Shown: piece by piece, positions 22,316-28,661 of the stretch
How positions within the stretch are numbered: position 1 is the first letter of the stretch
Layout: the number at the start of each line of letters is the position of its first letter
DNA from: an uncultured Christensenellaceae bacterium
GTDB taxonomy: Bacteria; Bacillota; Clostridia; Christensenellales; Pumilibacteraceae
Length of the DNA stretch: 28,661 nucleotides
Assembly: GCA_910587445.1 (NCBI GenBank)
Contig: CAJULE010000011.1
Span: 1-28,661 of the forward strand
Direction of reading: 5' to 3'
Translations under genes and position numbers: made by a program
The notes under the pieces: model-generated
Seen by the model: only the letters and a program-made list of their open reading frames with translations
Database searches by the model: none
What the model was told of the DNA's origin: nothing

Positions 22316-23734
22316 CTAAATGTCTTTGTTTTGCAAAAGGATCTCTTTCTCGCGCTTTCCGAAGACTTTGGGAAAGGATGTGAAGATGACGGCGGCGGTT
22401 ATGATTCCCGCGACAAGGTCGGCAATACCTTCCGAAAGGAACACGCCTTTAAAGCCGATAAACCGAGTGAGGATAAAGCACAGCGGAATGAGTATGACTA
22501 CTTTTCTCATGACGGCGAGTATAAGCGCGGTTTTGGCTTGCCCGAGTGCAATGTTCACGTTTTGCAAGGTCATTTGGACAAAGAACATGATAGACCCCAT
22601 GAGGAAAAAAGGCGTGTATTTTACGACGATTGCCCTCACGTCGTCGCTCGCCGAAAACAATACGGCATAAACGCTCGGGAAAGCGAGCGACATCGACCAC
22701 ACGAGCGCCGCAAAAACGAAAGCAATGACAGTTACGTAGGTTATTCCTTTTTTGAGTCTGTCGGTGTTTCCCTTGCCGTAGTTATAGCTTACGAAAGGCT
22801 GCAAGCCGTATCCGAGTCCGTTGAGGGGCAGGGCGATGAGTTGAAGTGCGCTAAGCATGATGGTAAGAGCGGCGGTATAGTCCTTGTTTCCGCCTGTGGA
22901 AAGATTGAGATTGACGTTAAACACTATTTGTATCGCGCACTCGGTAATCGTCATTACAAACGGGGAAAAGCCGAGAGAGACAATTGTAAAAATGCGTCTT
23001 GCATTCGGCTTCATATATTTGATCCCGAACGAGAAAATACTTTTCTTCGAGAAGAAGAATATTATTATCCAAATAAAAGATATAAACTGAGAAACGACAG
23101 TTGCAAGTCCCGCTCCGTTCACGCCCATTCCCATTGCGAAAATAAACAGCGGATCGAGCGCGATGTTCATTATCGCGCCTATGAGAACGGAAAGCATGGC
23201 TGTGAGCGAATATCCTTGCGCCGTGATAAACGGATTGAGCCCTTGCGCAAGCAATACGAATACGGTGCCCGAAGAATAAATTTTGAGGTAAGAAGAAGCA
23301 AAGCCCGCGGCGCTTAACGGACAGCCGAAAAGCAAAACGAGCTTTTCCGCGGTAAAAAAGACGGTAAGACTTACGACTAAGCCTATACACAGAAGAAGCA
23401 CAAAGGATGTGTTGAAGATCTTTACGGCTTCTTTTTCGTCGCCCGCGCCGAGCTTCATGCTTGCGCGCGGAGCCCCTCCGAGACCTACGAGGTTTGCGAA
23501 AGCCTGGATTATAAGCGTTATGGGCAGAACTATTCCCAGCGCGGCAAGCGCGTCCATGCCCGACTCGTCTATCTTCGCGACGTACATTCTGTCGACGATG
23601 TTGTATAAAAACGTGATGAGCTGCGCGATTACGGCGGGTATGGTCAGCTTGAAAACAAGCGGCAGGATCTTTCCGCTTCCGAGTTTTTCGGTCGTATTCC
23701 TATTCGGCGTTTTTTCGGTTTTCTCGTTTTCCAT
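22316..23734 (-). CDS. MATE-family multidrug efflux protein
   Basis: A 472-residue polytopic protein with about twelve hydrophobic segments in two homologous halves, as in MATE (MepA-like) Na+/H+-coupled drug exporters. Typical features are the N-terminal FKLTIPAVIAQLITFLYNIVDRMYVA, the VGLGGAPRASMKLGAGD loop and GLNPFITAQGYSLTAMLSVLIGAIMNIALDPLFIF. The second half repeats the pattern with GLGYGLQPFVSYNYGKGN. Length is normal. ATG 23734 (MENEKTEK) is chosen over an in-frame ATG at 23761, because the latter lies inside the best promoter's spacer. No clear Shine-Dalgarno precedes it, and the start site predicted from the promoter is almost at the ATG. The substrate is unknown. It is divergent from a drug-sensor-like protein. 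Confidence 0.9.
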   Translation of the reverse strand: MENEKTEKTPNRNTTEKLGSGKILPLVFKLTIPAVIAQLITFLYNIVDRMYVAKIDESGMDALAALGIVLPITLIIQAFANLVGLGGAPRASMKLGAGDEKEAVKIFNTSFVLLLCIGLVVSLTVFFTAEKLVLLFGCPLSAAGFASSYLKIYSSGTVFVLLAQGLNPFITAQGYSLTAMLSVLIGAIMNIALDPLFIFAMGMGVNGAGLATVVSQFISFIWIIIFFFSKKSIFSFGIKYMKPNARRIFTIVSLGFSPFVMTITECAIQIVFNVNLNLSTGGNKDYTAALTIMLSALQLIALPLNGLGYGLQPFVSYNYGKGNTDRLKKGITYVTVIAFVFAALVWSMSLAFPSVYAVLFSASDDVRAIVVKYTPFFLMGSIMFFVQMTLQNVNIALGQAKTALILAVMRKVVILIPLCFILTRFIGFKGVFLSEGIADLVAGIITAAVIFTSFPKVFGKREKEILLQNKDI

Positions 23735-23742
23735 ATGCTCTA

Positions 23743-23771
23743 ATAGTAATATCGCGGACAATATAAGTCAA
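23743..23771 (-). promoter_or_regulatory. Promoter of the MATE gene, close to the start codon
   Basis: On the minus strand: TTGACT (23771-23766), 17 bp, TACTAT (23748-23743). The expected start site is near 23736, only about two bases before ATG 23734, which would make the mRNA leaderless or nearly so. Confidence 0.6.
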
Positions 23772-23896
23772 GCGTTTGCGCGCCCGTGCTCGGTACGGAT
23801 TTGTCATTTCGTAATTTTGTTTTTCAATCATATTTCGTTGTTCGCTTTTTTTCGGCTTTTTGTGTGGGGCAAACCGATAATAACGCCGTACATTGC

Positions 23897-23925
23897 TTGA
23901 AAAGCCGCGGAAATCGTGCTATAAT
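23897..23925 (+). promoter_or_regulatory. Promoter of the effector-binding protein gene
   Basis: TTGAAA (23897-23902), 17 bp, then a perfect TATAAT (23920-23925) preceded by TGC (extended -10). The start site would be about 20 nt before ATG 23953. Confidence 0.8.
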
Positions 23926-23952
23926 GATACCGACATATTTTCGGAGGACGCT

Positions 23953-24405
23953 ATGGCTTATTCATTTAAAAGCGTAACGATACGCACGGACAATTCCGAA
24001 AGCGGAATGAAGAAAATAAACGAACTTTGGGCGGACATTATGACGGGCAAAGTTCCGCTCGATTTTATAGAGAACGGCGCACCGGTAAAAGGACTTTCGC
24101 CCATATCGGCATACAGCGACTACGAGAGCGACGAAAAGGGCAAATACAGCTTGTCCGTAATGACCGTAACCGCCGATTTCTTTGCCGAAACGGAAAGTTT
24201 TGTCGCGCAAGGCAAGTATGTCAAGATCGACGAAAGCGGCGAAACCGTTGCCGAATGCGCCGATAAAGCGTGGTCTAAGGTTTGGGAGCTTACCGCAAGC
24301 GGCAAACTCGAACGCGCATTTACTATCGACTACGAAAGCGCCGTACCTGCCGAATACACCAAGGACGGTAAAGCGCACTGCTATTTGTACATAGCGGTAA
24401 AATAA
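23953..24405 (+). CDS. Stand-alone GyrI-like / AraC-type effector-binding domain protein
   Basis: This 150-residue protein consists of one ligand-binding domain of the GyrI/AraC effector-binding type: an opening beta strand (SFKSVTIRTDN), a helix with KKINELWADIM, then the characteristic C-terminal half ADKAWSKVWELTASGKLERA, FTIDYESAVPAEY and AHCYLYIAVK. No helix-turn-helix is attached. Relatives act as drug-binding sensors or, as stand-alone proteins, bind or hydrolyse hydrophobic toxic compounds. GGAGG precedes ATG 23953. It is divergent from the MATE efflux gene (218 bp apart), so both may answer to the same compounds. The frame extends 20 codons upstream without a ribosome binding site. 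Confidence 0.75.
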   Translation: MAYSFKSVTIRTDNSESGMKKINELWADIMTGKVPLDFIENGAPVKGLSPISAYSDYESDEKGKYSLSVMTVTADFFAETESFVAQGKYVKIDESGETVAECADKAWSKVWELTASGKLERAFTIDYESAVPAEYTKDGKAHCYLYIAVK

Positions 24406-24436
24406 ATTTATGTCTGATAATCGAATTTAAAAATTT

Positions 24437-24454
24437 CGCCTCTGATAAAAGAGG
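24437..24454 (+). other. Short hairpin after the effector-binding gene
   Basis: GCCTCT pairs with AGAGGC around a GATAAA loop. No T tract follows, so termination is doubtful. The 94-bp gap to the next gene shows no good promoter, and read-through into the five-gene group is possible. Confidence 0.4.
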
Positions 24455-24499
24455 CTTACGAATATTCGCGGGAAAAGTATATCAAAAGGAAACAGAACA

Positions 24500-25159
24500 A
24501 TGGTGGACGTCAAAACTTGGATTGAAGAATTTACAAGTAAAGTCGAGCAAACTTTTTCTGACCGTATTTGGTTTATCGGCTTGCAAGGCAGTTACGGCAG
24601 AGGCGAGGCGACCGAAACAAGCGATATAGACGTAGTTGTTATTCTCGACGAACTGCGCATAAACGATTTGAAAGCCTATCGGGATATGCTCGATACACTG
24701 CAAAGCAGAGAACTTGTCTGCGGCTTTATATCGGGCAAGGACGAGCTGTTGCATTGGGAAACGAGCGACCTTTTTCAATTCTATTACGACACCTCGCCCA
24801 TAAAAGGAACGCTCGACATATTGCTTGAAAAATTGGATAAGCAAGCCGTAAAGCGTGCAATCAAAATAGGCGCGTGCAACATATACCACGCTTGCGTACA
24901 TAATTTCGTCCACGAGAAAAGCGACGATATCCTGCGCTCGCTTTATAAATCGGCTGTATTTGTTTTGCAAGCGGTATGGTTTGTCGAGACGGGCAAATAT
25001 ATCAAATCGAAAGCCGAATTGCGAAAGGCAATCGATCCGCCGTCTGCCGTACTCGATACGGCATCGGCACTGAAGAACGGTGCGGACGTAAAGTTCGAAG
25101 AAATGTCGGAGCTTTTGATAAATTGGTCAAAAACGTGTATAGGAGGTTATGACGAATGA
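24500..25159 (+). CDS. Nucleotidyltransferase-domain protein (Pol beta superfamily)
   Basis: A 219-residue protein with an N-terminal minimal nucleotidyltransferase fold: GLQGSYGRGEATETSDIDVV (27-46), with G30-S31 and the two metal-binding aspartates D42 and D44. This is the pattern of kanamycin/streptomycin nucleotidyltransferase-like and stand-alone MNT-type proteins. The C-terminal half is helical and could bind the acceptor. It may nucleotidylate an antibiotic, small molecule or protein; sequence alone does not decide. AAAGGAAACAG precedes ATG 24500. Its stop overlaps the next start (ATGA at 25156-25159), so the two are coupled. Leucines here are often TTG, unlike the CTC/CTT-rich core genes. 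Confidence 0.8.
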   Translation: MVDVKTWIEEFTSKVEQTFSDRIWFIGLQGSYGRGEATETSDIDVVVILDELRINDLKAYRDMLDTLQSRELVCGFISGKDELLHWETSDLFQFYYDTSPIKGTLDILLEKLDKQAVKRAIKIGACNIYHACVHNFVHEKSDDILRSLYKSAVFVLQAVWFVETGKYIKSKAELRKAIDPPSAVLDTASALKNGADVKFEEMSELLINWSKTCIGGYDE

Positions 25160-25746
25160 AAAAAATATTATACGTCATATTGGAACAATGGGCGGATTGG
25201 GAGCTTGCATATATCTCGTCGGCGGTCAATATGCTCGGCGGCGGCAAGTTTGAAAACAAGACGGTATCGCTTACGAAAAATGCCGTTACTTCCATCGGCG
25301 GCGTCAAGTGCTTGCCCGACTGTGATTTACAAAGCGTACCGTCGGACTACGACGCTTTAATACTTATAGGCGGTATGTCTTGGCATAATGAAAACGCCAT
25401 GCAGATTAAACCGCTTATAGACGACTGCATAAAGAACGGCAAAGTGTTGGGCGCGATTTGCGACGCTTGCAGGTTTTTGGGCTCAGTCGGCGCACTAAAC
25501 GGAGCAAAGCACACGGCAAACGATTTGAATGAGTTGAAGCAGTATTCGGCTTATACCAACGGGCAAGGCTTTATATATAGGCAAGCCGTTGCGGACAACA
25601 ATGTTATAACGGCAAACGGAACGGCAACGCTCGAATTCGCGCGGGAAGTTTTGAAAGCGTTGTCGGTTGCAAGCGACGAGAAAATAAACGGTTGGTACGA
25701 TTTCCACAAGCTCGGATTTTATAACGCCCCCATGCCGAAAATGTAA
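25156..25746 (+). CDS. DJ-1/PfpI-family protein
   Basis: This 196-residue protein belongs to the class I glutamine amidotransferase-like DJ-1/PfpI family. The nucleophile-elbow cysteine is C102 in LGAICDACRFLG, and E16 in EQWADWELAY matches the conserved acidic residue near the start. The GG motif in LILIGGMSW is also usual. Members include deglycase/glyoxalase-like and protease-like enzymes and stress proteins; the exact activity is open. It starts four bases inside the previous gene and is followed after 9 bp by the flavodoxin-ferredoxin gene. Confidence 0.85.
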   Translation: MKKILYVILEQWADWELAYISSAVNMLGGGKFENKTVSLTKNAVTSIGGVKCLPDCDLQSVPSDYDALILIGGMSWHNENAMQIKPLIDDCIKNGKVLGAICDACRFLGSVGALNGAKHTANDLNELKQYSAYTNGQGFIYRQAVADNNVITANGTATLEFAREVLKALSVASDEKINGWYDFHKLGFYNAPMPKM

Positions 25747-25755
25747 GGAAGCTAT

Positions 25756-26517
25756 ATGGTCGGAATATATTTCAGCGGAACGGGCAACACGAAACATTGC
25801 TCGGAATATTTATTGAAACGGCTCGACGAAAATGCGCCGTCGTATTCTATCGAAAACGAAAATGCAATCGGCGCTATACGGTCGACCGACGAGCTTATTT
25901 TCGCTTATCCCGTATATTATTCCTATCTGCCCAAAATCGTTTACGATTTTATTACAAAAAATGCGGCGGTATGGAAAGGGAAAAGAATATTTATTATCGC
26001 TACAATGGGCTTGTTCAGCGGTGACGGCGCGGGGTGTTCGGCGCGGCTTTTCAAAAAGTACGGCGCTTTGGTTTTAGGCGGCTTACATATAAAAATGCCC
26101 GATTGTATAGGCGACGTCAAATTGCTTAAAAAGCCGCCCGAAGAAAACCGCAATATAATCGTAAAAGCCGACGAAAAGATAGAAAACGCGGCAAAACAGA
26201 TTTTGCGTGGGACATATCCCAAACACGGTTTGAGTTTTGCAAGCAGGCTTATAGGTTTGTTCGGACAGAGGCTGTATTTCCGAAAAAAGACAAGGCGGTA
26301 TTACGACGGCATAAAGGTTGATACCGCAAAATGTATCGCTTGCGGAAAATGCGCGTCGGTTTGTCCCATGAAAAATATAGACGTGATAGACGGCGCGGTT
26401 AAATTCAACGGCAAGTGCACGATGTGTTATCGTTGCTTTTCCGATTGCCCCGAACAAGCAATTACGATTATAGGCAATAAAGTTTATGAACAATGCAAAT
26501 TCGAGAGATATGAATAA
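25756..26517 (+). CDS. EFR1-family flavodoxin-ferredoxin
   Basis: A 253-residue cytoplasmic redox protein. The N-terminal flavodoxin domain has the FMN phosphate loop FSGTGNTKH (6-14). The C-terminal domain carries two [4Fe-4S] motifs: C193-x2-C196-x2-C199-x3-C203 (CIACGKCASVCP) and C221-x2-C224-x2-C227-x3-C231 (CTMCYRCFSDCP). This is the EFR1-type arrangement found in many anaerobes, where it probably passes electrons to an unknown partner. It lies in the middle of the five-gene group. The next gene overlaps its end by eight bases. Confidence 0.88.
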   Translation: MVGIYFSGTGNTKHCSEYLLKRLDENAPSYSIENENAIGAIRSTDELIFAYPVYYSYLPKIVYDFITKNAAVWKGKRIFIIATMGLFSGDGAGCSARLFKKYGALVLGGLHIKMPDCIGDVKLLKKPPEENRNIIVKADEKIENAAKQILRGTYPKHGLSFASRLIGLFGQRLYFRKKTRRYYDGIKVDTAKCIACGKCASVCPMKNIDVIDGAVKFNGKCTMCYRCFSDCPEQAITIIGNKVYEQCKFERYE

Positions 26518-27271
26518 TTGGTTTACGATTGACAAAATCGACGATACGTCTTACATTATAAGCGAATACCGCCACTGGGAGGAAACGCATTGCTATCTTT
26601 TGATAGGGAGCGAACGCTGTCTTTTGATTGATACGGGACTCGGCATTTGCAGTATTTATGACGAGGTGCGCAAACTGACGGATAAGCCCGTTACCGCCGT
26701 CGCAACTCATATCCATTGGGATCACATAGGCGGACATAAATACTTTCCCGATTTTTACGTGCATAGGGCAGAGCTCGATTGGCTTAACGGCAAGTTTCCG
26801 CTGTCTATTCAAACCGTGCGCGATATGGTAATAGATCGTTGCGATTTGCCGGAAGGCTTTGACGTAAACAGGTACGAGATGTTTCAGGGAACGCCGACAA
26901 AGGTGTTAAGCGGCGGTGAGATAATTGACATCGGCGATAGAAAAATAAAAGTCTTGCATACGCCGGGACATTCGCCGGGACATCTTTGCTTTTGGGAACA
27001 AGAACGGGGTTATGCGTTTACGGGCGATTTGATTTATAAGGACACGTTGTTTGCTTACTATCCGTCGACCGACCCCGAAGCATATTTGCAGTCGCTCGAA
27101 AAGATTGCGGAGTTACCGTCAAAAAGAATGTTTCCCGCTCATCACACGCTCGATATTCGACCCGAAATCGCGGTAAGAATGAGAGACGCTTTTCGTGAGC
27201 TGAAAGCGCAAGGCAAACTGCGTCACGGCGCGGGAACATTCGATTACGGCGATTGGGCGGTATGGTTATAA
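26510..27271 (+). CDS. Metallo-beta-lactamase-fold hydrolase
   Basis: A 253-residue metallo-hydrolase. The metal site is complete: H67-x-H69-x-D71-H72 in THIHWDHIGG, H154 in HTPGHSPGH, D173 in FTGDLIY and H211 in FPAHH. The fold serves many hydrolases (glyoxalase II-like, lactonases, thioesterases); the exact substrate is not visible. ATG 26510 is taken as the start, because it gives the usual short N-terminus and GAGAG lies just before it; an in-frame ATG at 26486 is the alternative. It overlaps the upstream gene by eight bases, so the group is tightly packed. Confidence 0.85.
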   Translation: MNNWFTIDKIDDTSYIISEYRHWEETHCYLLIGSERCLLIDTGLGICSIYDEVRKLTDKPVTAVATHIHWDHIGGHKYFPDFYVHRAELDWLNGKFPLSIQTVRDMVIDRCDLPEGFDVNRYEMFQGTPTKVLSGGEIIDIGDRKIKVLHTPGHSPGHLCFWEQERGYAFTGDLIYKDTLFAYYPSTDPEAYLQSLEKIAELPSKRMFPAHHTLDIRPEIAVRMRDAFRELKAQGKLRHGAGTFDYGDWAVWL

Positions 27272-27288
27272 TTGCGGAGGAAAAAACA

Positions 27289-27624
27289 ATGAAACAACTG
27301 ATAGCATATTGCGGACTTGATTGCGAAAAATGCGACGCACGTAAGGCGACGCTCGATAACGACAATGTTTTGCGTGAAAAGGTCGCAAAACTTTGGTCGG
27401 AGATGAACGGCGTGGAAATTACACCCGAAATGATAAATTGCGAGGGCTGTCGTTTGGACGGAGTTAAAACGCCTTTTTGCGACAGCCTTTGTCCCATAAG
27501 ACAATGTGCGCTCGGGAAAGGGTGTGAAACTTGCGGCGACTGTTCGACAATGAGCGGCTGTGGGACTGTCGGTATGGTAATATCGAATAACGCCGAAGCG
27601 TTAAACAATCTGAAAAACAAATGA
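27289..27624 (+). CDS. DUF3795 cysteine-rich protein
   Basis: This 111-residue protein contains twelve cysteines (positions 8, 12, 15, 51, 54, 64, 68, 73, 79, 82, 85, 91), starting with AYCGLDCEKCDA, the signature of DUF3795. It is probably metal- or iron-sulfur-binding; the function of the family is not known to me. GGAGG sits 8 bp before ATG 27289, which is preferred to an earlier in-frame ATG at 27253 inside the preceding gene. It closes the five-gene group; a good terminator follows at 27794. Confidence 0.85.
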   Translation: MKQLIAYCGLDCEKCDARKATLDNDNVLREKVAKLWSEMNGVEITPEMINCEGCRLDGVKTPFCDSLCPIRQCALGKGCETCGDCSTMSGCGTVGMVISNNAEALNNLKNK

Positions 27625-27698
27625 TGGTCTATTATGCTTGATACAATACCCGACAAAAAGTAAAGTAATTTATCGTTTTTCGGCTTTCGAAAAAAACG

Positions 27699-27734
27699 GC
27701 TGTAAAAAGTGATTTCAATGCCCGTTTAGCGGTA
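27699..27734 (+). repeat. Short repeat, copy 1 (TTCAAYGCCCGTTTA type)
   Basis: This stretch with TGTAAAAAG and TTCAATGCCCGTTTAGCGG aligns with 28322-28357 at roughly three quarters of positions. It lies in the gap after DUF3795. Weak pairing (CCG/CGG) is left in this copy. Confidence 0.45.
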
Positions 27735-27793
27735 GTGTATCCTTATAGGGTAGAGCGTTCGGCTTTTTTTTGTTTGCTGCTTAACAGTTTTTC

Positions 27794-27837
27794 AATATTG
27801 CCGAATTGAATATCGTTTATTATCGGCAATATTTTTT
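27794..27837 (+). terminator. Terminator after the five-gene group
   Basis: AATATTGCCGA (27794-27804) is the exact complement of TCGGCAATATT (27823-27833), with an 18-nt loop and a T run to 27837. It ends the nucleotidyltransferase-to-DUF3795 transcript. Confidence 0.8.
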
Positions 27838-27918
27838 CGGGTGGCAAATCCCACCGGCGTATAGAACGGTTTGTTTGTCCTCGCTGCGAGGATATATTTT
27901 CGAACTATTCGGAATAGC

Positions 27919-28080
27919 CATTTTAGTTATCTCCTTGCAAAGCAGCTTTTAACGGAAAGCAACTTAACCATAGAAGATATTGCTTTTGAAGTGGGTTATT
28001 CAAACACTTCGGAATTGTATAAGCAGTTCTTTTCTATACTCGGTATGAAACCGTCTGAATACCGCAACATATTAAAGTAA
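27919..28080 (+). pseudogene. C-terminal remnant of an AraC-family regulator
   Basis: The frame reads SYLLAKQLLTESNLTIEDIA followed by FEVGYSNTSELYKQFF and GMKPSEYRNILK, the second helix-turn-helix and end of an AraC-type DNA-binding domain. The first helix-turn-helix and any sensor domain are missing; upstream in-frame sequence to 27871 is not AraC-like and no ribosome binding site is seen. It is best read as a truncated remnant. A terminator lies just before it. Confidence 0.7.
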
Positions 28081-28084
28081 AAGT

Positions 28085-28119
28085 CATATCGGGAAATGTT
28101 TCAGTCATACAACGATATG
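28085..28119 (+). repeat. Inverted repeat after the AraC remnant
   Basis: CATATCG (28085-28091) and CGATATG (28113-28119) are exact complements separated by 21 nt; T-rich sequence follows. It could be a weak terminator of the lost regulator gene. Confidence 0.4.
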
Positions 28120-28160
28120 GCTGTTATTTTTATTTTGATGTATAATGGTGTTAATACTAA

Positions 28161-28301
28161 ATTACATCGGCAGGATTTAATGCAACCTTTATCGAATATA
28201 GCGGTATGTGGCACGACTTTCAATATTTAACTCCATTTTTAAAAGAAAGTAAAACTGCGTGGAAAGAAATCGGACAGTTTATTGATAAAGTTATAAACTG
28301 A
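28161..28301 (+). pseudogene. Probable C-terminal remnant of an alpha/beta hydrolase (esterase type)
   Basis: A 46-codon open stretch reads FIEYSGMWHDFQYLTPFLKE then SKTAWKEIGQFIDKVIN and stop. The glycine-x-x-HDF block followed by ESKxAWxEIxxFI is how the ends of Aes-like esterases look, the His being the catalytic one. A stop codon directly precedes 28161 in frame and nothing upstream continues the protein, so it is a fragment. Confidence 0.5.
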
Positions 28302-28321
28302 TAGATATTCGACAAAACTTT

Positions 28322-28362
28322 TTATAAAAAGACAGTTCAACGCCCGTTTATGGGCAGTGAAC
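28322..28362 (+). repeat. Short repeat, copy 2, with hairpin
   Basis: GTTCA (28335-28339) pairs with TGAAC (28358-28362), and inside it GCCC with GGGC around GTTTAT. The left part matches 27699-27734. The two copies bracket the AraC and hydrolase remnants. Confidence 0.5.
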
Positions 28363-28406
28363 ATATTGCAACGGTATGTAGCCGTACATAAAGTAGCAGA
28401 AACGGC

Positions 28407-28443
28407 AAACGCCGATAGAGCCACAAAACTCTATCGGCGTTTT
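28407..28443 (+). terminator. Strong terminator-like hairpin
   Basis: A perfect 14-bp stem (28407-28420 with 28429-28442) around CCACAAAA, ending in GTTTTC. It probably ended the gene whose remnant lies at 28161. Between 28302 and this hairpin only the repeat is seen. Confidence 0.75.
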
Positions 28444-28479
28444 CTATGCTCGGAAGTTCTCAAACTCCGTTAAATAACA

Positions 28480-28525
28480 AAATAGCCCGAACATTCTTTT
28501 TACGTTAAAGAAGTTCAAGCTATTA
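28480..28525 (-). terminator. Terminator of the tRNA-Leu gene
   Basis: On the minus strand AATAGC..GAAC.TTCTTT pairs with AAAGAA.GTTC..GCTATT (outer arms 28524-28519 and 28486-28481), followed by a T-rich TTGTTATTT. It lies directly behind the tRNA. Confidence 0.65.
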
Positions 28526-28530
28526 AGAGT

Positions 28531-28613
28531 TGGTGCGGTCGACAGGACTTGAACCTGCATGGTCGCCCACAAGATCCTTAGTCTTGCGTGTCTGCCAATT
28601 CCACCACGACCGC
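28531..28613 (-). tRNA. tRNA-Leu, anticodon AAG, CCA encoded
   Basis: Read on the minus strand: acceptor stem GCGGTCG/CGACCGC (7 bp), D-arm GTGGAATTGGCAGACAC, anticodon stem CAAGA/TCTTG with loop CTAAGGA, giving anticodon AAG (plus-strand 28577-28579). A class II variable arm TGG-GCGA-CCA, T-arm GCAGG/CCTGT with loop TTCAAGT, discriminator A and encoded CCA follow. The long variable arm and GTGGAATTGG D-arm are those of leucine tRNAs, and AAG reads CUU and, if deaminated to inosine, other CUN codons. Confidence 0.92.
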
Positions 28614-28623
28614 ATATAATAAG

Positions 28624-28661
28624 TGGTGCCGAAGGTGGGACTTTGGTCTCACACGGTATCG
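28624..28661 (-). tRNA. Probable 3' part of a second tRNA, cut by the window edge
   Basis: On the minus strand the sequence ends CCCACCTTCGGCACCA, which looks like a T-stem 3' arm, an acceptor 3' strand (CTTCGGC), discriminator A and CCA. The T-loop is odd: GTGAGACCAAAGTCCCAC lacks the TTC of normal T-loops. The 5' part lies outside the window, so identity cannot be determined; it could be a decayed copy. Confidence 0.4.

Noticed and set aside
21941..23317. 458-codon plus-strand open frame opposite the MATE gene
   Set aside because: The minus strand encodes an unmistakable MATE transporter with normal length; the plus-strand product is highly charged without any family pattern.
28335..28362. 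Integron attC site
   Set aside because: The hairpin lacks the RYYYAAC and GTTRRRY boxes and no integrase gene is present.
1..28661. CRISPR array, insertion sequence, phage or known defence genes
   Set aside because: No regularly spaced direct repeats, transposase, integrase, structural phage protein or defence-type domain was found on either strand. The nucleotidyltransferase at 24500 has no HEPN partner beside it, so an MNT-HEPN toxin-antitoxin pair is not supported.

Overview
The window reads as chromosomal DNA of an anaerobic, Gram-positive-type bacterium of the Firmicutes, most likely an uncultured gut-type clostridial lineage. The main support is the dgt-dnaG-rpoD-trmK-zinc-ribbon gene order, AGGAGG-type ribosome binding sites, TTGACA/TATAAT promoters often with a TG extension, a lipoprotein-type OppA, and an EFR1-type flavodoxin-ferredoxin. 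The placement is inference. Base composition is moderate in G+C in the core genes.

Layout. (1) 1-7110, plus strand: a terminator of an upstream gene, a promoter, then a macromolecular-synthesis operon: dGTPase (dgt), primase (dnaG), two tandem RpoD-type sigma factors, tRNA m1A22 methyltransferase (trmK) and a coiled-coil/zinc-ribbon protein. It ends at a bidirectional terminator. (2) 7124-9925: an AMP-forming acyl-CoA ligase (minus) and a UDP-glucose pyrophosphorylase, galU (plus), fired from back-to-back promoters. (3) 9926-10851: about 900 bp without a protein gene. It holds six TGTCATTCCG-type repeats, a double-hairpin dispersed repeat also found at 6960, a terminator, a strong promoter whose spacer contains nine G residues, and a roughly 140-nt sequence that folds into a closed multibranch RNA. 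(4) 10852-20220, plus strand: a complete peptide ABC transporter, oppA-oppB-oppC-oppD-oppF, plus a small DUF3899-like membrane protein. OppA, OppC, OppD and OppF all carry large inserted segments compared with their families; OppD has nearly 400 extra residues inside the ATPase and has lost the C-terminal cysteines. (5) 20248-23734: a cytidylate-kinase-like protein (plus), then minus-strand GNAT, a membrane protein of unknown function and a MATE efflux pump. (6) 23953-27624, plus strand: a stand-alone GyrI/AraC effector-binding protein divergent from the MATE gene, then a tight five-gene group (nucleotidyltransferase, DJ-1/PfpI, EFR1 ferredoxin, metallo-beta-lactamase fold hydrolase, DUF3795) with more TTG-rich leucine codons. 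(7) 27625-28661: gene debris (an AraC C-terminus and a hydrolase C-terminus), small repeats, terminators, a tRNA-Leu(AAG) on the minus strand and the 3' end of a probable second tRNA.

No CRISPR array, insertion sequence, phage module or recognisable defence system was found. The most unusual unit is the opp locus: a promoter with a slippage-prone G tract, a structured leader, an attenuator after oppA, and a transporter with coordinated insertions in four of five subunits.
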